In this document: piece after piece, positions 1 to 8,094 of the stretch
Numbering within the stretch: the first letter of the stretch is position 1
Layout of the letters: every line of letters starts with the position of its first letter
Assembly: GCF_002160955.1 (NCBI RefSeq)
Contig: NZ_NFLN01000004.1
Coordinates: forward strand, 1 to 64,000
Source of the DNA: Gemmiger sp. An120
GTDB lineage: Bacteria; Bacillota; Clostridia; Oscillospirales; Ruminococcaceae
Reading direction: 5' to 3'
Length of the DNA: 64,000 bases
Notes under the pieces: model-generated
Database searches by the model: none
The model's input: only the letters and a program-made list of their open reading frames with translations
Told to the model about the DNA's origin: nothing
Position numbers and translations under genes: made by a program

Positions 1-39
1 ATCCCCGTGTCATTGGTTCGATTCCGATCGGAGGCACCA
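1..39 (+). tRNA. tRNA, 3' part only (isotype not determinable)
   Basis: This is the 3' end of a tRNA whose 5' part lies before the window. A T-arm is visible (ATTGG, the GGTTCGATTCC loop region, CCGAT), then the acceptor strand CGGAGGC at 29-35, discriminator A36 and an encoded CCA at 37-39. The missing 5' acceptor strand should read GCCTCCG. The anticodon is outside the window, so I do not assign an amino acid. It sits 4 bp upstream of tRNA-Gly, so the two are likely co-transcribed. Confidence 0.85.
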
Positions 40-43
40 TTTT

Positions 44-119
44 GCGGCTTTAGCTCATCTGGTAGAGCGCCACCTTGCCAAGGTGGAGGTAGCGAGTTCG
101 AGCCTCGTAAGCCGCTCCA
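44..119 (+). tRNA. tRNA-Gly (GCC)
   Basis: A complete 76-base cloverleaf. The acceptor stem GCGGCTT pairs with AAGCCGC, followed by discriminator T and encoded CCA. The anticodon arm CCACC / GGTGG closes the loop TTGCCAA, giving anticodon GCC (glycine). The D-arm TAGCTC..GAGC and the T-arm with GTTCGAG are canonical. It decodes GGC/GGU, which suits the Gly-rich, GC-rich proteome seen here. Confidence 0.97.
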
Positions 120-124
120 TAAAG

Positions 125-153
125 CACCCGTCGTACATGCGTCGGGTGTTTTT
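125..153 (+). terminator. Intrinsic terminator after the tRNA pair
   Basis: CACCCG..CG pairs with CG..CGGGTG (one T-T mismatch) around the loop TACATG and is followed by a T tract at 149-153. It ends the tRNA transcript. Confidence 0.8.
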
Positions 154-246
154 CTTTATCTGTCAGCCGGCAGCCCTGTTCCGTTTTTTCAGGGCGATTA
201 GTAAACGATACCCTTACAGGATCGTTGGCAGCAGGGGGATCCCGCT

Positions 247-723
247 ATGAGTTTTATGCAGTCCTACAAACGGCTGGATGTACTCTGCCGGGATATGAAC
301 GGAATCGGAATCAGCGGTTATATTGCCGACATGGAGCAGCTCACCAATGGCAGGCTCTTTGTGGCCGGTTGGGAGGAAGATTACCGGTTGCTAAAGCATT
401 ACCGGCATATTCGCAACCGTATCGCCCATGATGTAGATGCTACGGAAGACGCGCTGTGTACAGCAGAGGATGCCGCATGGATCGAAGAGTTTTATGGACA
501 TATCCTTAATCAAACCGATCCTCTGGCAGTCTATTGCAAAGCTTCCCTGCAGCAAAAGAGTGTACGCCGTACCGCGGAGAGTTTTTCCTCGGGCATATCC
601 TGCGCTCCCCCTTCTCTTCCCCGCCCAAACTGCAAATTGAACGCGAATCTCCCGCTAATTGTAACATTGCTTGCAGGCGGTGCGGCGGTGTTCATTCTGT
701 TAATCCTGTTGTTTCTTCAATAA
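247..723 (+). CDS. Small HEPN-like protein with C-terminal membrane anchor
   Basis: 158 residues; the start is preceded by GGGGA. The first ~95 residues are helical and soluble and carry HIRNRIAHD, in which R56 and H61 form the R-x4-H pattern typical of HEPN nuclease or nucleotidyl-binding folds. A linker follows, and residues ~135-158 form one hydrophobic segment ending the protein, so the domain should face the cytoplasm on a tail anchor. It resembles a Clostridial family of uncharacterised proteins (I recall DUF6548, not verified). It sits alone between tRNA genes, with no antitoxin-like partner. A toxin or RNase role is inference only; the R-x4-H motif also occurs in non-catalytic HEPN proteins. 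Confidence 0.7.
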   Translation: MSFMQSYKRLDVLCRDMNGIGISGYIADMEQLTNGRLFVAGWEEDYRLLKHYRHIRNRIAHDVDATEDALCTAEDAAWIEEFYGHILNQTDPLAVYCKASLQQKSVRRTAESFSSGISCAPPSLPRPNCKLNANLPLIVTLLAGGAAVFILLILLFLQ

Positions 724-734
724 AAACGCTGTAT

Positions 735-818
735 GCGGATATGGCGGAATTGGCAGACGCGCTGGTTTTAGGGTCCAGTGTCCATGACGTGCAGGTTCAA
801 GTCCTGTTATCCGCACCA
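735..818 (+). tRNA. tRNA-Leu (TAG)
   Basis: An 84-base tRNA with acceptor GCGGATA / TATCCGC, discriminator A and encoded CCA. It starts GCGGATATGGCGGAATTGG, a class II tRNA-Leu D-arm. The anticodon stem CTGG / CCAG holds loop TTTAGGG, anticodon TAG. The variable arm GTGTCCATGAC is of class II length. It is 11 bp downstream of the preceding gene's stop. Confidence 0.95.
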
Positions 819-842
819 ATATCGGCGGGCTTTGCCCCGCGT

Positions 843-880
843 GAAAAGCCCCGGGCTGCTGGCCGGGGCTTTTCATTTTA
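843..880 (+). terminator. Intrinsic terminator after tRNA-Leu
   Basis: A strong hairpin with GAAAAGCCCCGG pairing with CCGGGGCTTTTC across a short loop, followed by ATTTTA. The AT-rich stem ends give A and T tracts on both sides, so it could work in both directions. Confidence 0.85.
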
Positions 881-946
881 CATCCTGCCATTTTCAAAAT
901 AGCAGCCAAAACAACCTGAAAAAGCGCCGCTTTGGCGTGTGAAATC

Positions 947-975
947 TTGTGATATACCCCAAAATCCGCTATAAT
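947..975 (+). promoter_or_regulatory. Sigma-A promoter of the ABC importer operon
   Basis: TTGTGA at 947-952, a 17 bp spacer, and a perfect TATAAT at 970-975. The expected start is near 982, about 27 bases before the ATPase start codon. Confidence 0.8.
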
Positions 976-1008
976 CAGTACAAGCTTTGAACTGTAGGGG
1001 GAAACAGC

Positions 1009-2127
1009 ATGGATATCAGATTGCAGGATATCACCAAGCGCTTTGCCGGAAGAGGCCGGCGAAGCCAGGGAGAAACGGTTGCCGTTCGGGAGCTGAGCTT
1101 CCAGGTACCAGACGGTTCTTTGGTTGGTTTGCTCGGGCCATCGGGCTGCGGCAAAACCACCACCCTGAACATGATCTGCGGCCTGGAAAAGCCCACCACC
1201 GGACGGATCTTTTTTGGTGACGAGGATGTGACCGATCTGCCGCCGGAGCTGCGCGGGGTGGGCATGGTATTTCAGAACTACGCCCTGTATCCGCATCTGA
1301 CGGTATTGCAGAACATTCTGTTCCCGCTGGAGAACCTGAAAGGGGCGGCACGGCCCTCCCGGCAGGAGATGCGCCGCCGGGCCACCGAGGCCGCCGCCCT
1401 GGTACAGATTGAGGAACTGCTGGACCGCAAGCCCCGTGAACTGAGCGGCGGGCAGCAGCAGCGGGTGGCTATCGCCCGGGCACTTGTCAAGATGCCCCGG
1501 GTGCTGCTGCTGGACGAGCCGCTGTCCAACCTGGACGCTCGTCTGCGGCTGCAGACCCGGGAAGAAATCTGCAAGATTCAAAAAAAGACCGGTATCACCA
1601 CCCTGTTTGTGACCCACGACCAGGAGGAAGCCATGAGCATCTCCGACCAGATCGTGGTAATGAAGGAGGGCGTACTCATGCAGGAGGGCAAGCCCCAGCA
1701 GGTGTACGACGATCCGGCCAACCTGTTTGTGGCGCGCTTTCTGGGCACGCCGCCCATCAACGTATTCAAAGCCCGGGTACAGGCCGGCCAGCTGTGGCTG
1801 GCCAGCCGGCCGGTGCTGGCGGTGCCGGGCGTGGCCGACCGGGAAGTCTGGGCCGGTGTGCGCCCGGAGGGCTTTATTCCGGACGAGGCCGGGCCGGTGG
1901 TCTGCACGCCGGAGCGGGCCGAGGTGTTGGGCCGTGATTTGAGCATGGTCTGCTCCCACCCGGATGCACGGGACGGCGCGCTGCGTGCCATTTTGGACCC
2001 GGCCTGCGGGCTGCGAGCCGACGCCGAGACCGTGCACTTCGCACTGCGGGCGGACAAGGTGCTGCTGTTTGACACCGAAACCGAGCAGCGTATCCCCGTT
2101 GCGGCGGATAAGGGGGCGGCACGATGA
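1009..2127 (+). CDS. Sugar-type ABC importer ATPase (UgpC/MsmK/MalK family)
   Basis: 372 residues, preceded by AGGGGGAAACAGC. This is the cytoplasmic ATPase of a carbohydrate uptake (CUT1) or glycerol-3-phosphate type importer. Seen in order: Walker A GPSGCGKTT (~residue 44), Q-loop FQNYALYPH, signature LSGGQQQR, Walker B VLLLDEPLSNLD, and H-loop VTHDQEEA. After residue ~235 a C-terminal TOBE/MalK-like regulatory domain follows. The length fits the family (~370). It overlaps the next permease gene by ATGA, so ATPase, two permeases and binding lipoprotein form one operon. The substrate cannot be read from sequence; sugars or sugar phosphates are the family norm. Having a dedicated ATPase inside the operon is less common in Firmicutes, which often share one MsmK. 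Confidence 0.93.
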   Translation: MDIRLQDITKRFAGRGRRSQGETVAVRELSFQVPDGSLVGLLGPSGCGKTTTLNMICGLEKPTTGRIFFGDEDVTDLPPELRGVGMVFQNYALYPHLTVLQNILFPLENLKGAARPSRQEMRRRATEAAALVQIEELLDRKPRELSGGQQQRVAIARALVKMPRVLLLDEPLSNLDARLRLQTREEICKIQKKTGITTLFVTHDQEEAMSISDQIVVMKEGVLMQEGKPQQVYDDPANLFVARFLGTPPINVFKARVQAGQLWLASRPVLAVPGVADREVWAGVRPEGFIPDEAGPVVCTPERAEVLGRDLSMVCSHPDARDGALRAILDPACGLRADAETVHFALRADKVLLFDTETEQRIPVAADKGAAR

Positions 2128-3014
2128 ACAACGGCTCCAAAAAAGCGTGGCTGTACCTGCTGCCTGCCCTGATCCTGCTGGGCGCGTTCCTGGTATACCC
2201 GCTGATCGACGTGCTGATCTACTCCTTTGAAGAGGGGTACAATTTTGCCTCCCAGACCTACTGGGGTATCGGCGGCTACAACTATTCCTATGTGCTGCAT
2301 GACCCCTATTTTCTGCAGGCACTGAAAAACACCCTGATCCTGGTGGCGATCACGGTGCCGCTTTCCACCGGGCTGGCCCTGCTCATCTCCACCGGGCTCA
2401 GTTCCATCCGGCCGCTGCGCCAGCTGTACCAGACCGTCTACTTTCTCCCCTACGTGACCAACACCCTGGCGGTGGGCCTGGTGTTCATGGTTCTGTTTCA
2501 GAAAACTGAATACACCGACGGTCTGGTAAACCTGATGCTGCAATGGTTCGGCGGCCCCACCATCGACTTTATCGACGGGCCGTACTGGGCCAAGATGTTT
2601 GTGCTTTGCTTTTACACCATCTGGGTGGTCATGCCCTTCAAGATCCTGGTGCTGACCAGCGCGCTGGCCTCGGTAAACCCGGACTACTACAAGGCCGCCC
2701 GGGTGGATGGCACCTCCCGCACACGGATCTTCTTCCGCATCACCCTGCCCATGATCTCCCCCATGCTGGTGTATCTGGTGATTACCGGCTTTATCGGCGC
2801 GTTCAAGGCCTACAGCGACGCGGTGGCCCTGTTCGGCACCGACCTGAACGCGGCCGGTATGAACACCATTGTGGGCTATGTGTACGACATGCTGTACGGC
2901 GACAGCGGCGGCTACCCGTCCTATGCGTCCGCCGCCGCCATCCTGCTGTTCGCCATCGTGCTGACCATCACCTGTATCAACCTGCTGGTCAGCCGCCGGC
3001 GGCCGGAAGACTGA
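2124..3014 (+). CDS. ABC importer permease, first subunit (UgpA/MalF type)
   Basis: 296 residues with about six membrane helices. Near residue 195 it carries the CUT1 EAA-loop equivalent (DYYKAARVDGTSRTRIFFRITLP), the site that docks on the ATPase. It starts in an ATGA overlap with the ATPase gene. The pairing with a second permease and a lipoprotein fits a heterodimeric importer channel. The C-terminus ends in RRRPED without a further domain. Confidence 0.92.
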   Translation: MNNGSKKAWLYLLPALILLGAFLVYPLIDVLIYSFEEGYNFASQTYWGIGGYNYSYVLHDPYFLQALKNTLILVAITVPLSTGLALLISTGLSSIRPLRQLYQTVYFLPYVTNTLAVGLVFMVLFQKTEYTDGLVNLMLQWFGGPTIDFIDGPYWAKMFVLCFYTIWVVMPFKILVLTSALASVNPDYYKAARVDGTSRTRIFFRITLPMISPMLVYLVITGFIGAFKAYSDAVALFGTDLNAAGMNTIVGYVYDMLYGDSGGYPSYASAAAILLFAIVLTITCINLLVSRRRPED

Positions 3015-3024
3015 GAGGTGCCCC

Positions 3025-3900
3025 ATGAAACATACTTCCGATCTGGCGGCCAACGGCCGGGCCGCCCGGCGGCGCAGCGGTGCTGTGCAGGCCGTTACCT
3101 ACCTGGGGCTGAGCATCTGGGCTGTGGTGGTGCTGTTCCCCTTTTACTGGATGGTGCTCACCTCCCTGAAAAGCTACGCCGCCTACAACGCCGAATACAC
3201 CCCCAGCTTTTTCACCCTCTCCCCCACCCTGGAAAACTACGCGGAGGCCTTTACCGCCGTACCCCTGGGCCGGTACCTGCTGAACACCCTGATCTTTTCG
3301 GTACTGACCACCGCGGCCATGGTGGTGGTCAGCACGCTGGCCGCCTACGCCTTTGCCCGGCTTTCTTTCCGGGGCAAGGATCTGCTGTTCGGGCTGTTTC
3401 TGTCCATGATGATGATCCCCAGCGAGCTGGTGGTGATCACCAACTTTGTGACCATCACCAACCTGGATCTGCGCAACAGCTTCCCTGGCCTGATCCTGCC
3501 CTCCATCACCTCGGTATTCTATATCTATCTGCTGAAAGAAAGTTTCGAGCAGGTGCCGAATGAACTGTACAAAGCCGCCAAGGTGGACGGTACTTCCGAC
3601 CTGAAGTATCTGTGGAAGGTCATGGTGCCCATCTGCCGGCCCACCCTGGTGACGATTACAATCCTGAAACTGATCGAATGCTGGAACTCCTACGTGTGGC
3701 CCCGCCTGATCACCGACGACGCAGCCTATTTCCTGGTATCCAACGGCATCCAGGAGATCCGGGAAAACGGCTTTGGCCGGGAAAACATCCCCGCCATGAT
3801 GGCCGCGGTGGTAGTGATCTCGGTACCGCTGATCCTGCTGTTCCTGGCGTTCCGCAAGAAGATCATGGAGGGTGTTTCCAGAGGAGGGATGAAGGGATGA
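3025..3900 (+). CDS. ABC importer permease, second subunit (UgpE/MalG type)
   Basis: 291 residues, GAGGTG ribosome site 10 bp after the first permease. About six membrane helices are visible (for example WAVVVLFPFYWMVLTSL near residue 35), and the EAA loop reads LYKAAKVDGTSDLKYLWKV near residue 180. The MalG-family opening, with a first helix followed by a periplasmic loop, is conserved. It ends in an ATGA overlap with the lipoprotein gene, so the four proteins are probably made in matched amounts. Confidence 0.92.
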   Translation: MKHTSDLAANGRAARRRSGAVQAVTYLGLSIWAVVVLFPFYWMVLTSLKSYAAYNAEYTPSFFTLSPTLENYAEAFTAVPLGRYLLNTLIFSVLTTAAMVVVSTLAAYAFARLSFRGKDLLFGLFLSMMMIPSELVVITNFVTITNLDLRNSFPGLILPSITSVFYIYLLKESFEQVPNELYKAAKVDGTSDLKYLWKVMVPICRPTLVTITILKLIECWNSYVWPRLITDDAAYFLVSNGIQEIRENGFGRENIPAMMAAVVVISVPLILLFLAFRKKIMEGVSRGGMKG

Positions 3901-5498
3901 GAACCGGATTGCGCCGGTTGGCCGCCGGGGTACTGGCGGCGGCCTGCCTGTCCCTTTTGGCCGGCTGCCACGGCCGGCAGGAGCAGACAGCCTTCACCGT
4001 GCCGGAAACATTTGACGAAAGCCGCCAGTATGAGATTACCTTCTGGGCCAAGAACGACACCAACAAGCGCCAGACCGACATCTACAAGCAGGCCATCGAA
4101 GAGTTTGAGGCCCTGTACCCCAACATTACAGTGACCCTGCGGCTGTACACCAACTACGGGGATATCTACAACGATGTAATCACCAACATCACCACCCAGA
4201 CCACCCCCAATGTCTGCATCACCTACCCGGACCACATTGCTACCTATCTGACCGGCGACAATGTGGTGGCGCCGCTGGACGAGCTGTTTGCCGACGAAAA
4301 ATACGGGCTGGGCGGTAGCGAGGTGCGGTTCGACTCCCCCGCGCAGGAGCAGATCGTGCCCCAGTTCCTGGACGAGTGCCGTCTGGACGGCCATTACTAT
4401 GCCATTCCCTACATGCGTTCCACCGAGGCCTGCTATATCAACAAGACCTATGTGGAGGCGCTGGGCTACACCCTGCCGGAGACCCTGACCTGGGATTTTC
4501 TCTGGGAAGTATCCCGGGCGGCAGCCGCCACCGAGGGCGCGGATGGGGTGTACAGCCTGAACGGTCAGCAGGTGCTGATTCCTTTCCTGTACAAATCCAC
4601 CGACAACATGATGATCCAGATGCTGCAGCAGCTGGGGGCGGGCTATTCCACCTCCACCGGGGTGATTCAGCTGTTCAATGACACCACCACCGATCTGCTG
4701 TATCAGATTGCGGACGCCACCGCCGCGGGGGCGTTCTCCACCTTCAAGATCTCCGGATACCCGGCCAACTTTCTGAACGCGGGCCAGTGTGTGTTTGCCA
4801 TCGACTCCACTGCCGGTTCCACCTGGATGGGCACCGATGCCCCGCTGCTGGACATTCCTGCCGACAAGGTGGTGGAATTTGAGACCGCTGTTATGCCGGT
4901 GCCCCAGTTTGATCCGGAGCATCCCCAGATGATTTCCCAGGGGCCCTCGGTCTGCATCTTTAATAAGGAAGATCCGCAGGAGGTGCTGGCCTCCTGGCTG
5001 TTTGCCCAGTATCTGCTGACCGATTCGGTACAGATTGCCTATTCCCAGACCGAGGGCTACGTGCCGGTGACCACCAAGGCGCTGGAGAGCCCGGAGTACC
5101 AGGACTATCTCAGCCGGGCCGGAGAGGACAACGACACCTATTACCAGGTGAAACTGGAAGCCACCCGGCTGCTGCTGGACCATCTGGACGATACCTTTAC
5201 CACCCCGGTGTTTAACGGCTCGGCCTCGCTGCGGGACGCGGCCGGCCAGCTGATCGAGACGGTGACCAAATCGGTGCGGCGCGGCCAGACGGTGGACGAT
5301 GCCTTTATCGAAGCTCTCTATGCGGACACCGTCTCCCTGTACCATCTGGATTCGGTTTCCGCCTCCGGCGGCAAGGTGGATCTGGGGCCGATGCCCGCCA
5401 TGTCGGTAGGGCTGCTGGCGGCGCTGGCAGCTGCCTGGGTGCTGATCCTGGCCTATCTGGCCCTGCGTCATCACCGCAAAAAAAGCGCTGAACGTTGA
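3897..5498 (+). CDS. Extracellular solute-binding lipoprotein with extra C-terminal membrane helix
   Basis: 533 residues from the ATG that overlaps the upstream stop; this start gives a clean signal peptide with lipobox LLAGC (Cys24). The mature part begins with YEITFWAKNDTN, a typical family-1 sugar-binding start, and contains the ESLAP-like hinge region of CUT1 binding proteins. It is ~100 residues longer than most family members. The tail (about residues 498-525, SVGLLAALAAAWVLILAYL then RHHRKK) is a clear membrane helix with a basic stop-transfer end. The protein would therefore be held by a lipid at one end and a helix at the other. A membrane-tethered receptor for the preceding importer is the natural reading. 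Confidence 0.9.
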   Translation: MRTGLRRLAAGVLAAACLSLLAGCHGRQEQTAFTVPETFDESRQYEITFWAKNDTNKRQTDIYKQAIEEFEALYPNITVTLRLYTNYGDIYNDVITNITTQTTPNVCITYPDHIATYLTGDNVVAPLDELFADEKYGLGGSEVRFDSPAQEQIVPQFLDECRLDGHYYAIPYMRSTEACYINKTYVEALGYTLPETLTWDFLWEVSRAAAATEGADGVYSLNGQQVLIPFLYKSTDNMMIQMLQQLGAGYSTSTGVIQLFNDTTTDLLYQIADATAAGAFSTFKISGYPANFLNAGQCVFAIDSTAGSTWMGTDAPLLDIPADKVVEFETAVMPVPQFDPEHPQMISQGPSVCIFNKEDPQEVLASWLFAQYLLTDSVQIAYSQTEGYVPVTTKALESPEYQDYLSRAGEDNDTYYQVKLEATRLLLDHLDDTFTTPVFNGSASLRDAAGQLIETVTKSVRRGQTVDDAFIEALYADTVSLYHLDSVSASGGKVDLGPMPAMSVGLLAALAAAWVLILAYLALRHHRKKSAER

Positions 5499-5522
5499 TT
5501 TTTGCGCCGTTTACGGTATAAT
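5495..5522 (+). promoter_or_regulatory. Promoter of the lipoprotein gene
   Basis: TTGATT at 5495-5500, 16 bp spacer, TATAAT at 5517-5522. The -35 box overlaps the stop codon of the binding-protein gene, and no terminator separates the two genes, so some readthrough is expected. Confidence 0.75.
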
Positions 5523-5600
5523 GTTTAGGTGTTGCAGCCTGCTGCGAATTTCCGGTCCGAGGGGGCCGGGCGCAGCAGACCGATATAAGGAGGAGATACC

Positions 5601-6416
5601 ATGAAAAAGATTCTGGTCTTGCTGACCGTGTTCTGCCTGGCACTTTCCCTGGCAGCCTGCGCGGGCGGTTCCGGCTCCAGCTCCAGCAGCGAAGCGGCGT
5701 CCGCTTCCCAGCCTGCCGAGAGCCAGCCGCAGGAGAGCTCCAGCGCCGCCGCTGACGGCGAGGAAGTGGCCGTCATGAGCTACGAGGAGTATATGGCCGC
5801 CGAACTGGACAGCCAGGTTACCATCGAAGCCTGCGTGCAGGCCAAGCAGTCCTGGTGGGAGGACAAAGCCACCGTATACGCCCAGGACGAGAACGGCGCT
5901 TACTTCCTGTACAACATGGCTTGCTCGGAAGAGGACTACGCCAAGCTGACCGAGGGCACCCGCATCCGCGTGACCGGCTACAAGGCCGAGTGGAGCGGTG
6001 AAGTGGAGATCATGGACGGCACCTTCACCTTTGTGGAGGGCGATTCCTACATTGCCGAGCCCATCGACGCCACCAGCCTGCTGGGCACCGAGGAACTGAT
6101 CGACCATCAGAACCAGTTTGCCCAGTTCAAGGGCCTGACGGTGGAAGCCGCCGGCCAGGATGAAGCCGGCAACGACGTGGCGTTCCTGTACAACTGGGAC
6201 GGCTCCGGCAGCCAGGGCGATGACCTGTACTTCAACGTTTCCTACAACGGCGAGACCTACACCTTTACCGTGGAGTCCTACCTGTGCGACAGCACCACCG
6301 AGGTGTACGCCGCCGTGGAGGCGCTGCAGGTGGGCCAGGTGATCGACGCCGAGGGCTTCCTGTACTGGTACGAGGGTCTGAACCCCCACATCACTTCGGT
6401 GACCGTGGTGGGCTGA
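5601..6416 (+). CDS. Lipoprotein with two OB-fold-like beta domains
   Basis: 271 residues after a strong AAGGAGGAG site. The signal peptide ends in lipobox LAAC (Cys20), followed by a Gly/Ser-rich linker to about residue 55. Residues ~65-155 contain VTIEACVQAKQSWW.. and GTRIRVTGYKAEWSGEVEI, which resemble a bacterial OB-fold; residues ~180-270 look like a second, diverged copy ending in INPHITSV-like strands. Such surface lipoproteins are common in Clostridia and mostly uncharacterised. Its own promoter and terminator make it monocistronic. I infer an extracytoplasmic binding role without a known ligand. Confidence 0.75.
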   Translation: MKKILVLLTVFCLALSLAACAGGSGSSSSSEAASASQPAESQPQESSSAAADGEEVAVMSYEEYMAAELDSQVTIEACVQAKQSWWEDKATVYAQDENGAYFLYNMACSEEDYAKLTEGTRIRVTGYKAEWSGEVEIMDGTFTFVEGDSYIAEPIDATSLLGTEELIDHQNQFAQFKGLTVEAAGQDEAGNDVAFLYNWDGSGSQGDDLYFNVSYNGETYTFTVESYLCDSTTEVYAAVEALQVGQVIDAEGFLYWYEGLNPHITSVTVVG

Positions 6417-6444
6417 GAATCCCCGCAGCAAATACGCATACAGC

Positions 6445-6478
6445 AGGGACAGGCATATAAGCCTGTCCCTGTTTTTTT
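6445..6478 (+). terminator. Intrinsic terminator after the lipoprotein gene
   Basis: A perfect 10 bp stem AGGGACAGGC / GCCTGTCCCT with loop ATATAA, then seven T at 6472-6478. Confidence 0.9.
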
Positions 6479-6507
6479 GCCGGCTTGGTGTGTGCTCAAA
6501 ATTTTCA

Positions 6508-6522
6508 CTTGACTTTATCAAG
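6508..6522 (+). promoter_or_regulatory. Putative BilQ (MarR-type) operator
   Basis: The inverted repeat CTTGA-N5-TCAAG covers the -35 box of the bilQRS promoter. A short palindrome with ~10 bp between half-site centres is the usual MarR-family operator form. Its position predicts repression by blocking RNA polymerase, most simply autorepression by the first gene of the operon. Confidence 0.55.
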
Positions 6523-6537
6523 CAATCGGCGTATACT
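6509..6537 (+). promoter_or_regulatory. Promoter of bilQRS
   Basis: TTGACT at 6509-6514, 17 bp spacer, TATACT at 6532-6537, 32 bp upstream of bilQ. Near-consensus, so control should come mainly from the overlapping palindrome. Confidence 0.85.
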
Positions 6538-6569
6538 GGGGCCAGCAAAACAAGCAGGGAGGGCGTTTT

Positions 6570-7001
6570 ATGTTCCGGCAAACTGTGGCATACAGTACCA
6601 CCGTTCTATTTCGCGATTTTTCCGAGTATACATCCCGTCAGCTTCAAAAGCTGGGGCTGAACCGGGGAATGCTGTTTCTGGTGATCTATGTGGGCAAACA
6701 TCCCGGGTGCAGCCAGTCCGAACTTACCGAAGCGCTGGGGCTGGACTGGGGCTACGGCCAGCGCAGCATCCTGAAGCTGGTGGAGGATGGTTTTTTACTG
6801 CGGGAGAAGCGCGGCCGCGCCTACCATCTTGACCTGAGCGAAAAGGGCCAGGAGGCCTTTGCCATCGGCCATCAGGTATTTTTTGACTGGGACCAGGAAA
6901 ACCTCAGCTGCCTGGATGAAACGGAACAAACGCAGCTGCTTGCGCTGCTGGAAAAAATCACACAGAAAGTTGCAGGCAAACGCAGATGTACGAAACCTTA
7001 A
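6570..7001 (+). CDS. bilQ: MarR-family regulator, BilQ-like
   Basis: 143 residues after GCAGGGAGGG. A winged helix-turn-helix of MarR type: the segment PGCSQSELTEALGLDWGYGQRSILKLVEDGFLLREKRGRAYHLDLSEKG is split into recognition helix, wing (REKRGRAYHL) and the 'LSEKG' strand typical of the family. The start FRDFSEYTSRQLQ matches the MarR dimerisation helix. It is the first gene of a three-gene unit; its last 16 bases overlap bilR. In the described bilirubin reductase operon, bilQ is a MarR-like regulator ahead of bilR and bilS, so the family and order agree. The ligand is unknown; a bile pigment is a reasonable guess. Confidence 0.82.
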   Translation: MFRQTVAYSTTVLFRDFSEYTSRQLQKLGLNRGMLFLVIYVGKHPGCSQSELTEALGLDWGYGQRSILKLVEDGFLLREKRGRAYHLDLSEKGQEAFAIGHQVFFDWDQENLSCLDETEQTQLLALLEKITQKVAGKRRCTKP

Positions 7002-8092
7002 ACAGCCCCGTCAATTACGGCGGGATTACTTTAAAGAACCGGGTGATCTTTGCGCCCACCTCCATGGGATTGGGTGCCGAAGCCTGGCGGGAAGCCCTGC
7101 GCCGCATTGCCGCGGGCAGATGCGCCATGATCATTGTGGGCGATGTGCCGGTAACGCGGCACGGCTTTGGCCCCTCGCTGTACACGGCCAAGGGGCGTGC
7201 CTTTTACCGCAGCGTGGCTGATGCCGTACACCAGGAAGGCTGCCTGCTGTGCGCCCAGCTGCACCAGACGGATTCCGACTGGAAAGCTATGCTCAAGTAC
7301 GTTCCCGGAGTTCTCACCAGGCGGATCAGCCCGCAGCAGCTTCGCCCGCTTTTGAACGAACAGGTGGGCCCCTGCATCACCGGTCTGCCGCAAAAGAAGA
7401 TTCGTGCGATCACCGAAGCATTTGGCGAAGCGGCGGTACTGGCCCGGCAGGCTGGCTTTGACATGGTGCAGGTACACGGGGACCGGATGTGCGGCAGTTT
7501 TTCCTCCGCACTGTATAACCACCGCACCGACGAATATGGCGGCAGCCCGGAAAACCGGGCACGGTTTGCGGTGGAAGCGGTACGTTCCATTCGCCGCCGG
7601 CTGCCCGACATGCCCATCGACTACAAACTGGCGGTGCGGCAGGAAGATCCTCATTACAGCAACGCCGGGGTCCTGGCACAAGAACTGCCTGTCTTTGTCC
7701 CGCTGCTGGAGCAGGCCGGCGTGACCAGTTTTCACGTAACGCTGGCCAACCATGGTTCCCTCAGCGACACGATCCCCCCGGCCAACCACCCGTATTTTGC
7801 CGGGCAGGGATGTTTTCTTCCCTTCTGCGACCAGGTGCGGAGATTGACCCGTCTGCCGGTCTGCGGTGTGGGCGGGCTGAACGACCCGGATTTCATTGAG
7901 CAGCAGCTGCGCGCCGGGCGCATCGACTGCGCCGCCATGAGCCGCCAGCTGATTGCCGACCCGGACTGGCCCAACAAGGTATTCAGCGGCAAAGCCGGAG
8001 AGATTCACCGCTGCGTGCGGTGCAACAAGAAGTGCCTGGGCGGCATGATGGCCCACCAGGGTGTACACTGTATCTACGAAAGGATGGATTGA
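6986..8092 (+). CDS. bilR: Bilirubin reductase BilR (OYE-family flavin/Fe-S enzyme)
   Basis: 368 residues. The fold is that of Old Yellow Enzyme / 2,4-dienoyl-CoA reductase N-terminal barrels: start LNSPVNYGGITLKNRVIFAPTS, the GFDMVQVH strand, and NHRTDEYGGSPENR. Where other family members have an HGAHGYL-type motif, this one has H164-G-D166-R167; the described gut bilirubin reductases (bilirubin to urobilinogen) are recognised by an HGDR motif with Asp166 and Arg167, and the numbering agrees exactly. The C-terminus has C343-x2-C346-x3-C350-x11-C362 for a 4Fe-4S cluster and then stops, so the NAD(P)-binding half of dienoyl-CoA reductase is absent. Electrons probably come from the flavodoxin encoded next. 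No strong ribosome site; translation is coupled to bilQ. Confidence 0.87.
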   Translation: MYETLNSPVNYGGITLKNRVIFAPTSMGLGAEAWREALRRIAAGRCAMIIVGDVPVTRHGFGPSLYTAKGRAFYRSVADAVHQEGCLLCAQLHQTDSDWKAMLKYVPGVLTRRISPQQLRPLLNEQVGPCITGLPQKKIRAITEAFGEAAVLARQAGFDMVQVHGDRMCGSFSSALYNHRTDEYGGSPENRARFAVEAVRSIRRRLPDMPIDYKLAVRQEDPHYSNAGVLAQELPVFVPLLEQAGVTSFHVTLANHGSLSDTIPPANHPYFAGQGCFLPFCDQVRRLTRLPVCGVGGLNDPDFIEQQLRAGRIDCAAMSRQLIADPDWPNKVFSGKAGEIHRCVRCNKKCLGGMMAHQGVHCIYERMD

Positions 8093-8094
8093 GT

